Below are positions 36,500-48,676 of a stretch of DNA of 64,000 bases, in pieces. The stretch's first letter is position 1. The number at the start of each line of letters is the position of its first letter. The stretch is from Glycine soja. Taxonomy: Eukaryota; Streptophyta; Magnoliopsida; Fabales; Fabaceae. Location of the stretch: positions 9,254,731 to 9,318,730 of the forward strand of contig NC_041008.1 of assembly GCF_004193775.1 (NCBI RefSeq). Reading direction: 5' to 3'. Made by a program: the position numbers and the translations under genes. The notes beneath the pieces are model-generated. The model made no database searches. It had not been told where the DNA came from and saw only the letters and a list, made by a program, of their open reading frames with translations.

Positions 36500-38559
36500 C
36501 AATATACGATACCTCATTGGTATAGGGCCCTAGTCTGTTACAACTTGTTTGGAGCTGTAATTTTGTACCTTCCAGCTTTTGCCAATGTATTCTTCCCATC
36601 GTAAGTTTCAAAGATCAAAAGAAAACAACAAATAAAAATCAGCCAAAGATTCAAAGAACTAATGTGACACAGGATTGCTTCAATTCAACTTTTGGCTTAC
36701 ATTCAGGGGTGCTGTGATTCATTTTCATTTTCAAATGCTTAAATTCAAGTTTGCCCTGGTATTCCTCTCGTATCATTGTTTTATTTCATTAGATGAGTTA
36801 AGAGTTAGTTGATGTAATGAGTAGTACTGATAATAAATAAATAAAAAATGAGTAGTACCCCGAATGAAAACATATAGAGGATTATTTAAGTGTTTAGTTT
36901 GTCATGGAGTAATTCATAGTTTCATACAATATTTGTACAAGCATATTTCCTTCTATAGGGAGGATTCAAGGAAAAGAACCCTTTGTTTCACATCCCCTTG
37001 CAATAGCCTTCTTTCTTAGAACCTTTATAATTTAAATCTAAAGTCAACTCTAATATAAATTTTCAAATTAAAGTATTCAAATAATCACATGTTTAATATT
37101 TCTTGCAATAATGATATGTGCAGCTGAGTGTGATTGAGACAAAATTTGTATGAACTTTATCCAATTACATTTTTTTGTTTGACTATTTGAGCAAAAAAAA
37201 ACACTAAAGATAATAACGTTTTCTTTTCCAAATTTTAATGGAGTTGCATTTTCAAGACTAGATTACTAGTTAGATCAACCCGTTGCTAGTTGATTAGGCA
37301 GTTTGTGGTTATCCAATTTCATTTTGGATTCATGTCTTTGGTCCAAGTCTTTTCTTAATATTTAATGCACGAATTTGCTCCTAATTTCTAGTCCCATCCT
37401 TCTAAATTTTAAAACTTCTCTTTCTTTTCTCGTAAACTTTATAATTAAACCCACACCCCGATATGTCAACCAAAAAAAAAAAATGAACAACTCAATTCAA
37501 CATGTATCGAAAATAATTAATAAAAACATATTATAGTTATAAAAACATAGTGATAAATACATTTTTCCTTTCACTCCCATGAATGACTAGATTTGTCTCC
37601 TTATTCCCTTTAATTGCTTCTCTGTACATTCCCTTCGTTGTGAGGGAATTGAACAAGCATATGCACATGTTGATCTATATGTACTTGTGCACACCTTGCA
37701 AATTCACAGCTTGAGTTGGTCATAAACGCAATCTACAATGCTTATGCATTTTCTTGACTTGTCCTTTTGAGTTGGCTTCCCCTCACGCACGAGGGAGCTG
37801 CTTGAGAAAACCACAACCCAAGGGAGCAACTATAGGAGAGTAACATGGTCGAAACACATAACAAGGCTACTTGATAGCTTTGGTGGCTCAATTTTTTATT
37901 TATTGAATTGTGTTATACATAGTTAGAGATGGTTCTCTTATTATGGGGTAGTAAAAGTCACATTCATTTCTTGGTTCTCACATCACATTCATTGGTTGGA
38001 GTGCTTGATTTTGGTAATGTTTTCTTTTTTCATGTTTTTAAATTTTAAAGTTTTCGTCAAATTTTCTCATTTGTAACAGTGCTCCTAATTATATTTGAGG
38101 GACTATTTGAATGGATAAGTTAAGAGTAAAATCTTTCCCTTCACTTTGTGGCTGAAAATGAAATGATGCTCTCAAGAGTCCCATGATTAGGAATTCGAAA
38201 ATTTGCTTCTGCATCCTCAAATTGGAACCTGCTAGTATAATATTATATCTAATTTGATGCATATCCAGTTGACATACTATATAAGCATTTCTACTTTTCC
38301 TAACTTGATTAGAAAACAGAACGAAAATTTATTAAAACATGCAACGAGCTAAATTAAAGCAATTGCATTCTATTCCATCCATCTGCAAGACTTGACTAGT
38401 TTTCAATAGGGATCACTGCTTGAAATTTCTTTTAAAATATGAATATTTTCATCAAGCCATTATTTTGTTTGTTTGTCTCTTTTCTGCTTGATAAAGACAT
38501 TTGTCATCTTTAGACAAAGAGATAAAGCTGCTTCTAAGATAATATATTCTGACTTATCA

Positions 38560-38625
<66 letters not shown>

Positions 38626-39437
38626 TGACTTGATAAAAAGAAGTGGAGTAATTAATTTTTGGAAGAATAATATCCAATGTAAAATAATTGAAAAAATAAA
38701 AATTTAAGAAAATAAAAAAACTGATATTTGTGAAAAATGAATTGAAATATAAAAAATTGAAAGTAAATATTTTTTATATTATAAAGTGTTAAGATTTAAG
38801 AAATAATTAACAAAAGAAAATTAAAAGTAATCAATAATATAATAATTAAAAAAATATATTAAACAATGACAAAAGTACATACGCATATTAAAATAAGAAT
38901 ATAATGCATGGATATCTTATCTGGAAAACATTAATAAAAACCAATGTACTCATAATTCGACCGGCCATCGAACTGACATGAAAATACAAGTATATGTGCA
39001 ATAATTGACATTACAGAAATACATGGCTTCTGTTCTGTATAAGCAGCAATTGTTGCAGTAATGTGAGGCTGAAAAAGAACACGACAATTGCAATTACATA
39101 ATCAAGATTAATTGAAGAACAACTAAGGTTGATTTTCATAACAAAACAAATTAACCTTACAGTAAGTGTTGCTGGCTGCCTGGTTCATTGAAACATCGGG
39201 AACCCTTATAAAATGGGCTGATTTGGTCGAAATAGCAGGCCACCGTGATTTTTATAAGGGTGTTGGTAGGTGCACCCAGCAATATTGCTGGTGCATCAAG
39301 TAATTTTTTATTTTTTCAAAATTATCCTTACTTTTTTTCTAAGAATTTTACAAAAGAGGTTCTTTCATAAAAAAAAAAAAGAAACTCTTACAGTTACGGA
39401 AGAACCTCTTCCGTAAACATAAAGTGTAAGAGTTTTT
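36500..39437. other. Intergenic region upstream of the PB1 gene
   Basis: Expected to hold the PB1 gene promoter at its left end, although I see no unambiguous TATA element. The stretch 37590-37870 is less AT-biased than its surroundings but contains no convincing open frame. A TA microsatellite with flanking direct repeats lies at 38545-38640. Confidence 0.5.
38563..38624. repeat. (TA)n microsatellite with flanking direct repeats
   Basis: A TA run of about 60 bp. The left flank has TATTCTGACTTATCAAA and the right flank TATTCTGACTTGATAAA, so a short flanking sequence is repeated on both sides. Confidence 0.92.
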
Positions 39438-39462
39438 TTTTTTAAATATTTGTGACAAATTA

Positions 39463-39531
39463 ATGATCTAAGTAAAATTCAAACCTATGACTTTCATGTT
39501 ATTAGTCCAATACTTAATCCACTAATGAGTC
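39463..39531 (-). pseudogene. tRNA-Ile-like sequence, left arm, degenerate
   Basis: The reverse complement of the left arm begins GACTCATTAG and carries GGACTAATAACATGAAAGTC. It lines up with the right-arm tRNA-like block but has lost most of the box A consensus (TAGTGGATTAAGTATTGG) and has box B as AGGTTTGAATT. Confidence 0.6.
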
Positions 39532-39965
39532 AATTACATTATAAAATAAATAATGTTGTTATACATAACACTAAATTTTTTAATATATATTTAATGCACA
39601 TGTAAATTTAAATAATAAATTTTGTAAAAATTAATTTTGATATAAATTATTTAATCCGTATATTTTTTAAAAAAATAAAAAAAAATATTTATTTAATATA
39701 TATTAAATTTTATAATAGAGAATATTTTTTATTTTTAAAAATATTATTGATGGGTCATTAATTTTTTTTACTATTAGAAAATTTAATATATATTAAATAA
39801 ATATTTTTTATTTTTAAAAAAATATACTAATTAAATAATTAATATGATTTATATCAAAATTAATTGTTAAAAAATTTATTATTTAAATTTACATACGTAT
39901 TAAATATGCATTAGAAATTTTAGTGTTACGTATAGTAACATTATTTATTTTTTTATAATATAATT

Positions 39966-40039
39966 GACTCATTAGTTTAGTTGGTTAGAGTATTATGCTA
40001 ATAAATTGAAAGTCATAAGTTCAAGTCTTGTTTGGGTCA
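39966..40039 (+). pseudogene. tRNA-Ile(AAU)-like sequence, right arm
   Basis: A 74-nt block resembles plant tRNA-Ile(AAU): box A TAGTTTAGTTGGTTAGAG, an anticodon region TGCTAATAAA, and box B AGTTCAAGTCT. The ends GACTCAT and TTGGGTC can pair over six of seven positions counting a G-U pair. Many stem positions are altered relative to a functional gene (G/C replaced by A/T), so I regard it as tRNA-derived, not a working tRNA. Confidence 0.65.
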
Positions 40040-40070
40040 TTAATTTGACACAAATATTTTTTTTTAAAAA

Positions 40071-43000
40071 AGAATATGTTGATATTAATTTTACCACTTT
40101 ATTATTTCAATTTTTACTATTTCCACACCTCTAGTACTAAATACTTAGTAAGTCACTGATACATAAATATACTTTGGATCAATTAGATCCTCTCGTTTCT
40201 TTTAAAAAGGATTCAATATGATATTTTACTTTTAAAAGGTTCAATTAAGTATTTTATTTTATAAATTAGATTCAATTTTGTCTCATTATTCTTTCATTTG
40301 TTCCAAAAGTTTCAATAAGTAGAACTTAAATTGGCTTTAATAAGGCCAAATGAAACCCATTTTAAAAAATATAGTACATAATTGAACATTTTAAAAGTAA
40401 AATTCCTACTTGAATTATTTTTAAAAAAAAAATACATGACCTAATTAAACATGCAAATGATAAGAGTACCAAATTGAACTAGCAAAATAAGTTAGAGGAA
40501 AAATAATAAACCATTTTATTGTAAAATGTCTCCTTGTCCTCACTAAGTAAATTTTTTGTATCCGCCACTAATGAAAATAACTCTAAAATAGTTAACTCTT
40601 GCAGTGATTTCTCTTTCAAAATATATTTTTGCATTTAAAAATTAATTTTCAGAATAAAATAGGGTGTGAAAATGGGTGTGAATAGAATTTCTCTTAAATA
40701 AGGGAGTTAAGAGTAAAATACTGAATTAAATCAAAAAGGGGATTATATTTTAAAAAAATTGATAATTATTTCTTTAAAGTAAAGTCAACTAAACATGAAC
40801 TAATTTTACCACAGAAGGAGTTTAAACAAAATGGGGCAGCTCCCAAAGCACGTCAAAGGGACAGCATGCAAGTAACTACTAATGATCGATATCCATAAGT
40901 AGTTGGACAACAACTCAATCCTAGAGTGCAAATTTTAACAAAGTTGGACAGCCACTTGTCAAGTAATATCCATTTTGTTAAAGAAAAGTGTTACCTCAGA
41001 AGTCAGAAGAGTTAAATGGGACACTCCAAATGAATAATGATAAAAGTTTATAGAACACAAGAATCTTTAACTGAAATCCTTCCGGTTAGCCATACACCAG
41101 CACAATAGGCTGTTGTAGAATTCAGACATATTCAATTTGACAGAAATTGTGACAAGGGCGTTCTATAGTTAAGATTAGTTTGATATTACTCAGGTATGTA
41201 TATTGATGACATAATGGTGAGGCTTTGAGTAAATTACATGATCTTAGGTTCAAACTTTACTATCATCATTATATATAGGTAGAAAAAAACTAGGACTTTA
41301 CTTAAAGATCCTCACATCAAGGCAGATGAAAATTCCAAAAAGGAGCTGCATGATCACGGTTGGTCCAAAAATAAAGTTAAGTTAAAATTTTAGGTTCACC
41401 AACAAAATATTATTTTTTTCATAAAATAAAAAGTTACATATCTTCGGGAAATGGTCAAATATGTAGTTCTTTCATTTAAAGTATAAAAAAATAATTAAAA
41501 TTTACATCAAACCTCACTCATACTCGTGATTAGGTCAATCCTATTGAAGATTTTCAGACCCAAATACAAAACAAGATTAATTTAATTCAATATTTTACTC
41601 ATAACTCAATGATTTTGGCCCCTTAACAAAATTGTTCTATATATCATTTCAAGCTCCGGGAGCTTCACATTTATAGATGAGATTGACCAAAAAGTGATTG
41701 AAATTAATAGTTTCACCCGAAAAAAAGCCAATAATTAATTACTCCCTTCATTTCAAAATAATACTAGTCTTTTAAAGTTTTTTTACGGGTCTTTTAAAGT
41801 TATGACACATTAATTAAAAAAAATTAATTAATACAAATTTAGAAAGAATAAAACTTAGTTTTTAAATTACTCTTGTGGTAAATGATCCCAATATTAATTC
41901 ACCAATAACAAATACTACTGCATTCTATTATTCACTATTTTTTTATTAATCTTCTTAATTATATCTAGGGTATAATTGTTGAATTTTTTTTAAAAAGAGT
42001 TAAAATAATAATTATTTTGAAAAAAATAAAAAGCTAAAAAGACTTACTATGTTTGTCAAGTTAGTTAGCTGACATTTTTAATTTTAAAAAGTTATGGGCA
42101 TTTTTTTTCTTTCCCATGAAGGCTTTTCTAACCCGGCCACCATGCTTTTCTTACTAATAAATACTAAACATTCCTTTCATTTTATTGAAATAAACACTTT
42201 TCTTTAATTTAAAAGACTAGAACAGACTAGTAATCAGAAGTTAATTTGTATAAAATTTTGAGTTTAAGCCTATTATACTAAAAAACACATATATTTTAAT
42301 AATACTTTCCCCCCCTTGAATTAATGCTCATGAAAGAAAATTAAGCTCCATTAATGTAGACAACAAATAACAATATTACTGACAACCACCGTCAAATAAA
42401 CACAGAATAAATACCAAAGCTAAAGTAATGTAAGTTGGTTTCTTGGATTAATAATTATGTCATTCAATTCTCAACAATCAACCATGCCTACAGGTAACTA
42501 GAAATGAATATACACTTGGTGCAAACGAACATATTTTTCTCTTAAGAAAAAACTGTAAGGTATATTATGTTTGATGCGTATTGAGAGATAATATATACAC
42601 GCAGAACAAAACTGAACAAGAAATTAAGTTATACTATAACTTTTTGTTTTGTCTGTTACATATGCACAATATATACAAGAAATTTTTGCGGTGGAGGACA
42701 CTAGATTATATCATATGCAAGTCATATAGGCTTGTTGTTCTCCATTGGTACATGATGATATTTGCCCAAATTGACAACTATTTATTACTTCTGTCAAATG
42801 CAGCGTTGTATGTGACACAAAATATTGCTTTAAATTTTTTTGAATCACAGGCACTTTCAAATTTTTAATCTTAAGAATTAAAGACAATGTTAGAAGTTAT
42901 AACAACACACATCATCTTACTTAACAAATTGAGCTTTATTAGACTTTCATTTTATATTTCTTTTAATTTGTTCTATTCCAAGACCATAGTTAACATCAAA

Positions 43001-44560
43001 CATAAATTAAGTATTTTTTGCTTTACAAACCGTCCTTTATTTTTTAACAAATTAAATGCACTCTAAAAGTTTTTAAGTTGCACCAGTTTATATAGCACCA
43101 ACTTTAGAAATTAAGAGCTAGCTAGTCTTATTTTTGCATGAGCAATATAAGTATGGAACCTTAAAGATATATACAATCCAAATAAATAAATAAAAGGTAA
43201 CGTAATAAGATAAGAAGAAAAAAAAAATCTTGAAATTCTATTAAATTTTTATTTTTAAACCTTCAAATCATTTCATAATAAAAAATTCTAAACACCTGTG
43301 TAAAAAATGAGTTTTTGAAATGCTTAAATAGAAGAATAATACAATAATTAAAAAATTAAAAGATACAAAATCTGTATAAAAAAATATTAAAAACTAAAAT
43401 GAAAGGTTAATCATAACAAATTGATGGAAATTATATATATAGTACTGTAGTAAAAATTTTCTGAAGCCAACCACCCCCTCCTTGTGTTAGTTGGCTTTAA
43501 ATTTCAATTGCATCAACCAGAGGCAGAGAATCCTCTGGCATAGGTTGCATGACAATTTAATGAAAGCGAATCATATCCTTTTTCGTTTGACAGAAGGTTT
43601 TTTCTTACACATGGACTGCACCAGACAGCGGTAATGTGGTCCAACTGACTTTCTTATCGTCTCGATCACTGTCATCACAGTACATGTCTGGTCTAACGTG
43701 GTACAGTTGATCACGTTAAATGTTTTTTTTTTAAATTATTATAAGAATTAGTAAATTTTTTTGTTGTTAAAAATAGTAGTATTTAGTTAAATCACTCCAC
43801 TACTCTAGAGGCCAAGATTGATCTAATCATATTATTATTTGAACCGAATTTTTGATAAAAAGTTATTTAGGCTTAAATAATTTTTCTAATATCAAATAAG
43901 ATATTTTTAAATTTTGTTCTATAAAATTTTTGTTTTCATTTTAGTCATTTAAATATTTTTTTATAGTTTTTATTATCAAATGCTAAATAATTCAATAAAA
44001 ATTACATTAAAAATTCATTAGTTTGTCACATCATCAAAACGTCTAATAAGATAATAATAACATAATTATGTGTAATTTTTTTAACAAATTACTTTTTTAA
44101 TTTTTTATTTAATTAAAATAATTAATGACGTGATACTTACCGATAACAGATTTATTTAATAATATTATAATTACATATCCATACATGCCATTAATATTAT
44201 TGATTTCATTTGACTTAATAAAAAATATTTTAAATCCTTTTAAAAGAATAAATAAAACAAAACATCTTCCCAAAAATCTTGGATGTTTCAAAAGAAGTAT
44301 ATACTTAATTTCATATTCATACGTTCGACTTCTCTTACAATTTATTTAATTTTATCCTATTTTTGTTTTCATTTCTCGTCGTCTCTTTTATTATATCTAC
44401 TAATTTCTCTCTTTTACTTTTCTTTTCTTCATCTAAGCTCTTCTTTTTTTATCAATACACCAAATTTTTTTCATTTAAGAAATGATAATATATAGTTTTC
44501 TGACACCTTTGCCTTTGCTCTTGTAGGTATATTATCATGCACATTTAGCATCGATAACTT
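40071..44560. other. AT-rich intergenic region
   Basis: No gene recognised. Around 41741-42230 there is a pair of segments resembling the ends of an ancient MITE (CTCCCTTCATTTCAAAATAA and reading AAAAGACTAGAACAGACTAG), too degenerate to delimit. A 95-codon frame at 42581-42868 has no family resemblance. Confidence 0.5.
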
Positions 44561-44567
44561 TTGTTTT

Positions 44568-44576
44568 CTATATATA
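44568..44576 (+). promoter_or_regulatory. Candidate TATA box
   Basis: CTATATATA located 69 bp upstream of the ATG at 44645, followed by a CT-rich leader (TTTCTCTTTCTC); position and context fit a plant core promoter for the small gene. Confidence 0.6.
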
Positions 44577-44644
44577 CGAGGTTCTTGGCCCTTATATATT
44601 TCTCTTTCTCGTGTGTACACCACACACCACAGGAGTTGTACAAC

Positions 44645-44986
44645 ATGGAGATAGCTGATTTTGTTCCTGTGTGTGGAAGCATGAAGAAGTACAGGAGAAA
44701 AATATCAACATATCATAAGCTTAAGAGCGGCACAGAGGTAAGTGATGATTGCAGTGTTGAGAATGGTTGTATGTTAAGGCCAAAAGTGAAAATGGTTGAA
44801 GAAGAGATACAGAAAGCTCATCAACCGAAGATTAGGTTATCCATAAATCTTTGGAAAAGGTTGAGAAATGCTTATGTACAACGTATGCTTGGCTTGGCTG
44901 AACATGTTGCCCATTTGAACAATGGGGAAATTTGCTTTCTCAAGAAGATTCATGATGATGAAGTTCAGCTTTTGTTAGCTTCATGA
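44645..44986 (+). CDS. Small plant protein, 113 aa, single exon, function unknown
   Basis: The open frame begins MEIADFVPVCGSMKKYRRK and ends in TGA at 44984-44986. The N-terminus has a basic KKYRRK patch. The middle is hydrophilic. The C-terminal part, LWKRLRNAYVQRMLGLAEHV followed by LNNGEICFLKKI, resembles the conserved tail of small uncharacterised plant proteins I associate with the UCP031279 group (several reported as stress or wound responsive); this link is tentative. No signal peptide or membrane segment is evident. A TATA-like element lies 69 bp upstream and the leader is CT-rich, which supports expression. An in-frame ATG further upstream (44561) would place the TATA box inside the coding region, so I chose the internal ATG. 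Confidence 0.72.
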   Translation: MEIADFVPVCGSMKKYRRKISTYHKLKSGTEVSDDCSVENGCMLRPKVKMVEEEIQKAHQPKIRLSINLWKRLRNAYVQRMLGLAEHVAHLNNGEICFLKKIHDDEVQLLLAS

Positions 44987-44989
44987 AAC

Positions 44990-47003
44990 TTGAGCTTTTG
45001 AAACACTTATGCAAGAAGTTAATTAAGGAAGCACTTATGTGAAATTATTATGTAAATTATGCAGTCTTTCTTTCTTTCTTTTTTTTTTGGGGGGGGTTTT
45101 TGTGTACACAAATAGAGAGAGGTCAATCCTTTAAAATAAATCTCGGTACTTTTAAGAGAGTAATCCTTAATTCTCAGTTAGGAGATATCTCTTGTTTAAA
45201 AAACGTGTTACCATGCATCTACCATGGAATAAAAGAAATATCATGTTCTTGGTTGAGCTAATATCCCTTTTTTATTTTTTAATTTGGGACTAATCTTTCC
45301 TTATAAACATGACAGAGGTACTATATGAATATTTTGATGTTCCTGGTTGGTATAGATCAAGCTTGAAGACAAGAAGGAGAATCGATAAAGTCATGGCGGA
45401 CACATTTATGAGTGTATGAGTACCATCGTTAAATTCTGTGTGCTGTCTACGTTATAGTATGGGAACTTGAAAGTGTTGAGAAATGATATGTATTACATCC
45501 TGAAGGACTCGTCATTATCGCTGTGTTTTTGGTACGAGAAGAAGAAACAGAGGAAGGGAACATAGGCAGATGAGAAATGATGAAAAATAGAGAAAATTAT
45601 ATAAGTTATTTGATAAAATAAAAATAATAGAGTAGAAATAAAAATAAAATATTTAAATTAAAATAATTTAATAGGTAAAAGAAGAAGAACTAAATTTAAA
45701 ATAAAATAACGTCAATAAAACTACAGCCTTTGAATATTTAAAGTGATCATATAATCAATTATGGATAGGCCATAATTAATTATATGACCAGCTTCATATT
45801 TTAAATTTGTTAGGGGGGTGTTCATATAATTGATTATATATCCTTTTGTTATGCACGAGGAGAAGGATAATATCATAAGATTTTGAATATTTTATTCGTA
45901 TTTTTGGGTACCAAACCACTGAGATTGGAAATGATCCACATTTTCCTTAGTAAACTCTTCTCTTCCGCGCTACTTTTGCACTGTAAATTATTTCTTATAT
46001 CAAGGAAAAAATTTATATATCCTTCTTGAGAGCATATGAAGATAGAAAAGCAATCAACTACTTAATTTGTTGCATTATACTTCCTCAAGTCCTATTTTAA
46101 AAGAATCAAATGAGTTTATTGTTTTGGTTCTAATTATAAGAAATATGAATTCCTTTAACATGTATTACTTGTTAACTTTTTTATATTCTTAATTTATTGT
46201 AAAAGAGTCAAGAACCAATTCAAATTTTGTAATTCCAAATTCCTAAAATACTGTTTAGATTAGATTCAAAAAATATTATTTTATCTTTAAGATATGTTTA
46301 GGTTTTAAAGATTTTATTTGTAATAAATTAAGGAATTATAATGTTAGGTCTATAAATATGGATTTTTACGTGAGAATAATCATCAATCCGAAGAGAATCA
46401 CCATCTTAAGTGAGAGAAGGGATCATGTGAAAGAAAAGTTTGTTAGTTTGTCATTATTCTCACTTTTCCCCTTTCCTTTGGGTCTTGTTAGTTTCACCTC
46501 CGTTTTATTTAAGTTTGTATTATTCATTTTATCTATTGTTGTAGTCCCTGCAGTCTTGGTTCATCCTTTTTCCTTTTCCCTTATCGCTCTTTCTTGTCAT
46601 TGTTTCACAACAAATTAGTAACATTTCTTCCTTGGAGCTCTTTAGGTAGGCTTCAAATATTCTCCTTGATGGTTTTTTTGGTTGTTGTTGTTGTTTGGTA
46701 CAACAAAAATGTGTTTTCATTGAATATTGAGCTAGTGATGTTATATCATCAATTGTTTTAATTATATTGGTCATGAGGTTGTTGAACTTTGTTTTTACTT
46801 AATGTTGGCTAGACATATTCCTTTATGGTAAATTTATTCGGACACCAATTCATGTCTATATATTCATTCTCAATAATCATTACTGATTCTCTTCTGTACA
46901 TTTTTTATCCGTAGGATTCTCTTCTTTAAATTAAAGTAAAAGTGAAGTCTCACTTGAGCTGTCACATAGTGTTCAATGGAAGAAAAATGATAACGCAATA
47001 TCG
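44990..47003. other. Intergenic, no gene recognised
   Basis: Holds the probable 3' UTR of the small gene at its left end (a T run and a G8 run at 45080-45098). An open frame at 46358-46618 is hydrophobic and T-rich and I consider it accidental. Confidence 0.5.
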
Positions 47004-47910
47004 TAGCTCTCGTAGGTAGAGGGAGGTTTCTTATTCTCACTTTGTTTGGCAAGCGCATTTGGCATGGGCGTGAACATGGTTGCTACCTCTCTGAATTCTG
47101 TAATTATGTTTTGAACTATTGAAAATGACACATTATATATACGATGGATGCAACTTTGCATTCATTGATTTGCTAGTGGGAACAAATTCAGATGACTACA
47201 TAACGGTGCTAATACATTTGCTAACTTCATTTTATCTTTCCAATATTTGAATACTTCAATTTTTTGAAGGGGATTTAATGATGGACGACAATAAAAATTC
47301 ATCAAGAAGAATTTGATTGAACTGGATGCTCTTGGCTTCATGATTGTGCTCCAAGTCAACGTCTGTTCAACTACATTTATTGAACATCCACTTCTGATCA
47401 GAAACAAGATTTTGACCGCATAATTTATACTTTTCTTCATGCTAGTTTCATTGGTCGTGAAAGTGAAGAACACAAAATTCAGTGAGTTACTATATAAGTT
47501 ATGCCAAAAATAAGTAATCAATACAATATTTTAGCTAGCTTTCTGAAAAATGCATGCCTCACAAGTCACTAGTGAGAGGGTTTCTGAAAAATGCTAAACA
47601 CATGCTTACTTCTGATGGGGAAATTCATTTTACGTACCACAAAACAATGCAATCTTTCAATTTGTGGAATATCACGAAATTGGCACAAAAAGAGGGATTG
47701 GTGTTGGTTAGGGAAGAAAAGTTTGATCAACACCAAGGTTACAATATCATAAAAGGAGATGGGTCTAAACGTGACGAGACTTTCTATGTTGGAGAGATGA
47801 GTATCTTCATGTTCGCATGCGTGAAGTTTAATGACAAAATAAAAAAAGAAGATAAAATGAGTGATGGGATAGAAAAAGATAAAAAGAAAAAAGTTTTGAA
47901 GACACGATAA
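47004..47910 (+). pseudogene. BMT5-like (DUF2431) rRNA uridine-N3 methyltransferase pseudogene
   Basis: Three collinear parts of a DUF2431 methyltransferase. 47016-47111: GGFLFSLCLASAFGMGVNMV then ATSLNS, the SAM-binding region, with the preceding VGEGDF motif damaged and a TGA at 47112-47114. 47304-47482: KKNLIELDALGFMIVLQVNV, EHPLLIRNK, then a frame change to FDRIIYTFLHASFIGRESEE, ending in a consensus GTGAGT donor at 47481. 47554-47910: HKSLVRGFLKNAKHMLTSDG, EIHFTYHKTMQSFNLWNI, GYNIIKGDGSKRDETFYVGE, open to a TAA. In yeast BMT5 methylates U2634 of 25S rRNA; plant members are mostly uncharacterised. The broken SAM motif and frameshifts argue against function, although the last exon is intact and could still be transcribed. 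Confidence 0.8.
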
Positions 47911-48306
47911 AAATAATGTGAGAAAATGTTTCTAAATTAATCACAATATTAAACCAATATTTTTATGTTTATTTGTCTCCCTACTAGAACTTTTATTTAT
48001 TAGGATATATAGTGTTTAGTGTTTGGTACAAGAAAAAGTATTTATATTTAGAACCTTACGTAAATTGTTGATATTAGTCAACACCATCCTGCTCCTAATG
48101 AATCGATCTGCGGTTAGATTTGTTAATGCACTTTCTTTCTTTCAATTTTTTAATAGATTGTAGGGTATGAAAGAGGCTTCCAAAGCTACTAAGATTCTTA
48201 GCATTTACTTGATTACACAGAATTTCTTTCATTTACGGAACCTCAAAATTATTTATGAATATATTTGTGACCGTAAACCCTAATTAATCTTAAGAAATGA
48301 ATCATG

Positions 48307-48307
<1 letters not shown>

Positions 48308-48370
<63 letters not shown>
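48308..48370. repeat. (TA)n microsatellite
   Basis: Pure TA run of about 62 bp, close to the 5' truncation point of the gypsy element. Confidence 0.95.
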
Positions 48371-48373
<3 letters not shown>

Positions 48374-48676
48374 TATTTCTTATCTCACCTTCCATTCTCT
48401 TTTTAGATAATAATTATAACGAATAACCAATAATTAATGGTTGGATTGAATAAAGATCATAAAATAATTTAAATATAGTTATTATAAAAGTAATAGAATT
48501 TATCATATTTTAGTTTGTGATTCAGCTATGTAAAAAAATTTATACTGTTACGTATTATTTTCTTGTAAAATTTACCAAAAAAAGTTATGGTTAGTTAAAA
48601 AAAAAGAAACAATGTGTTCAGCACATGCTTTAGCCTTCGGCGATAGCCATTCCCAAAAAATTCCAATCCTCCTTTA

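Larger units (their letters stand above)
39438..40070. repeat. Long foldback (inverted repeat) with tRNA-Ile-like ends
   Basis: The arms 39438-39728 and 39768-40070 are inverted copies of each other along nearly their whole length. Shared landmarks read inward: AAATATTTGTG, CAAATTAATGA, a tRNA-like block, TGAGTCAATTA, AAATAAATAATGTT, TAACACTAAA, AATTTAAATAATAAATTTT and TTTAATATATATTAAAT. The loop is about 40 bp. Transcribed, it would form a hairpin of about 290 bp. No open frame is present. Its origin could be a foldback/MITE element or two SINE-like copies inserted in opposite orientation. Confidence 0.85.

Noticed and set aside
39966..40039. Functional tRNA-Ile gene
   Set aside because: Too many stem changes, located in an inverted repeat, with a degenerate partner in the other arm.
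41741..42240. Possible MITE with ends like CTCCCTTCATTTCAAAATAA
   Set aside because: I could not find a convincing inverted partner or target duplication.
42581..42868. 95-codon plus-strand open frame
   Set aside because: AT-driven composition, no family resemblance, no promoter or splice context.
46358..46618. 86-codon hydrophobic open frame
   Set aside because: T-rich sequence gives Phe/Leu/Val codons by chance; no homology recognised.
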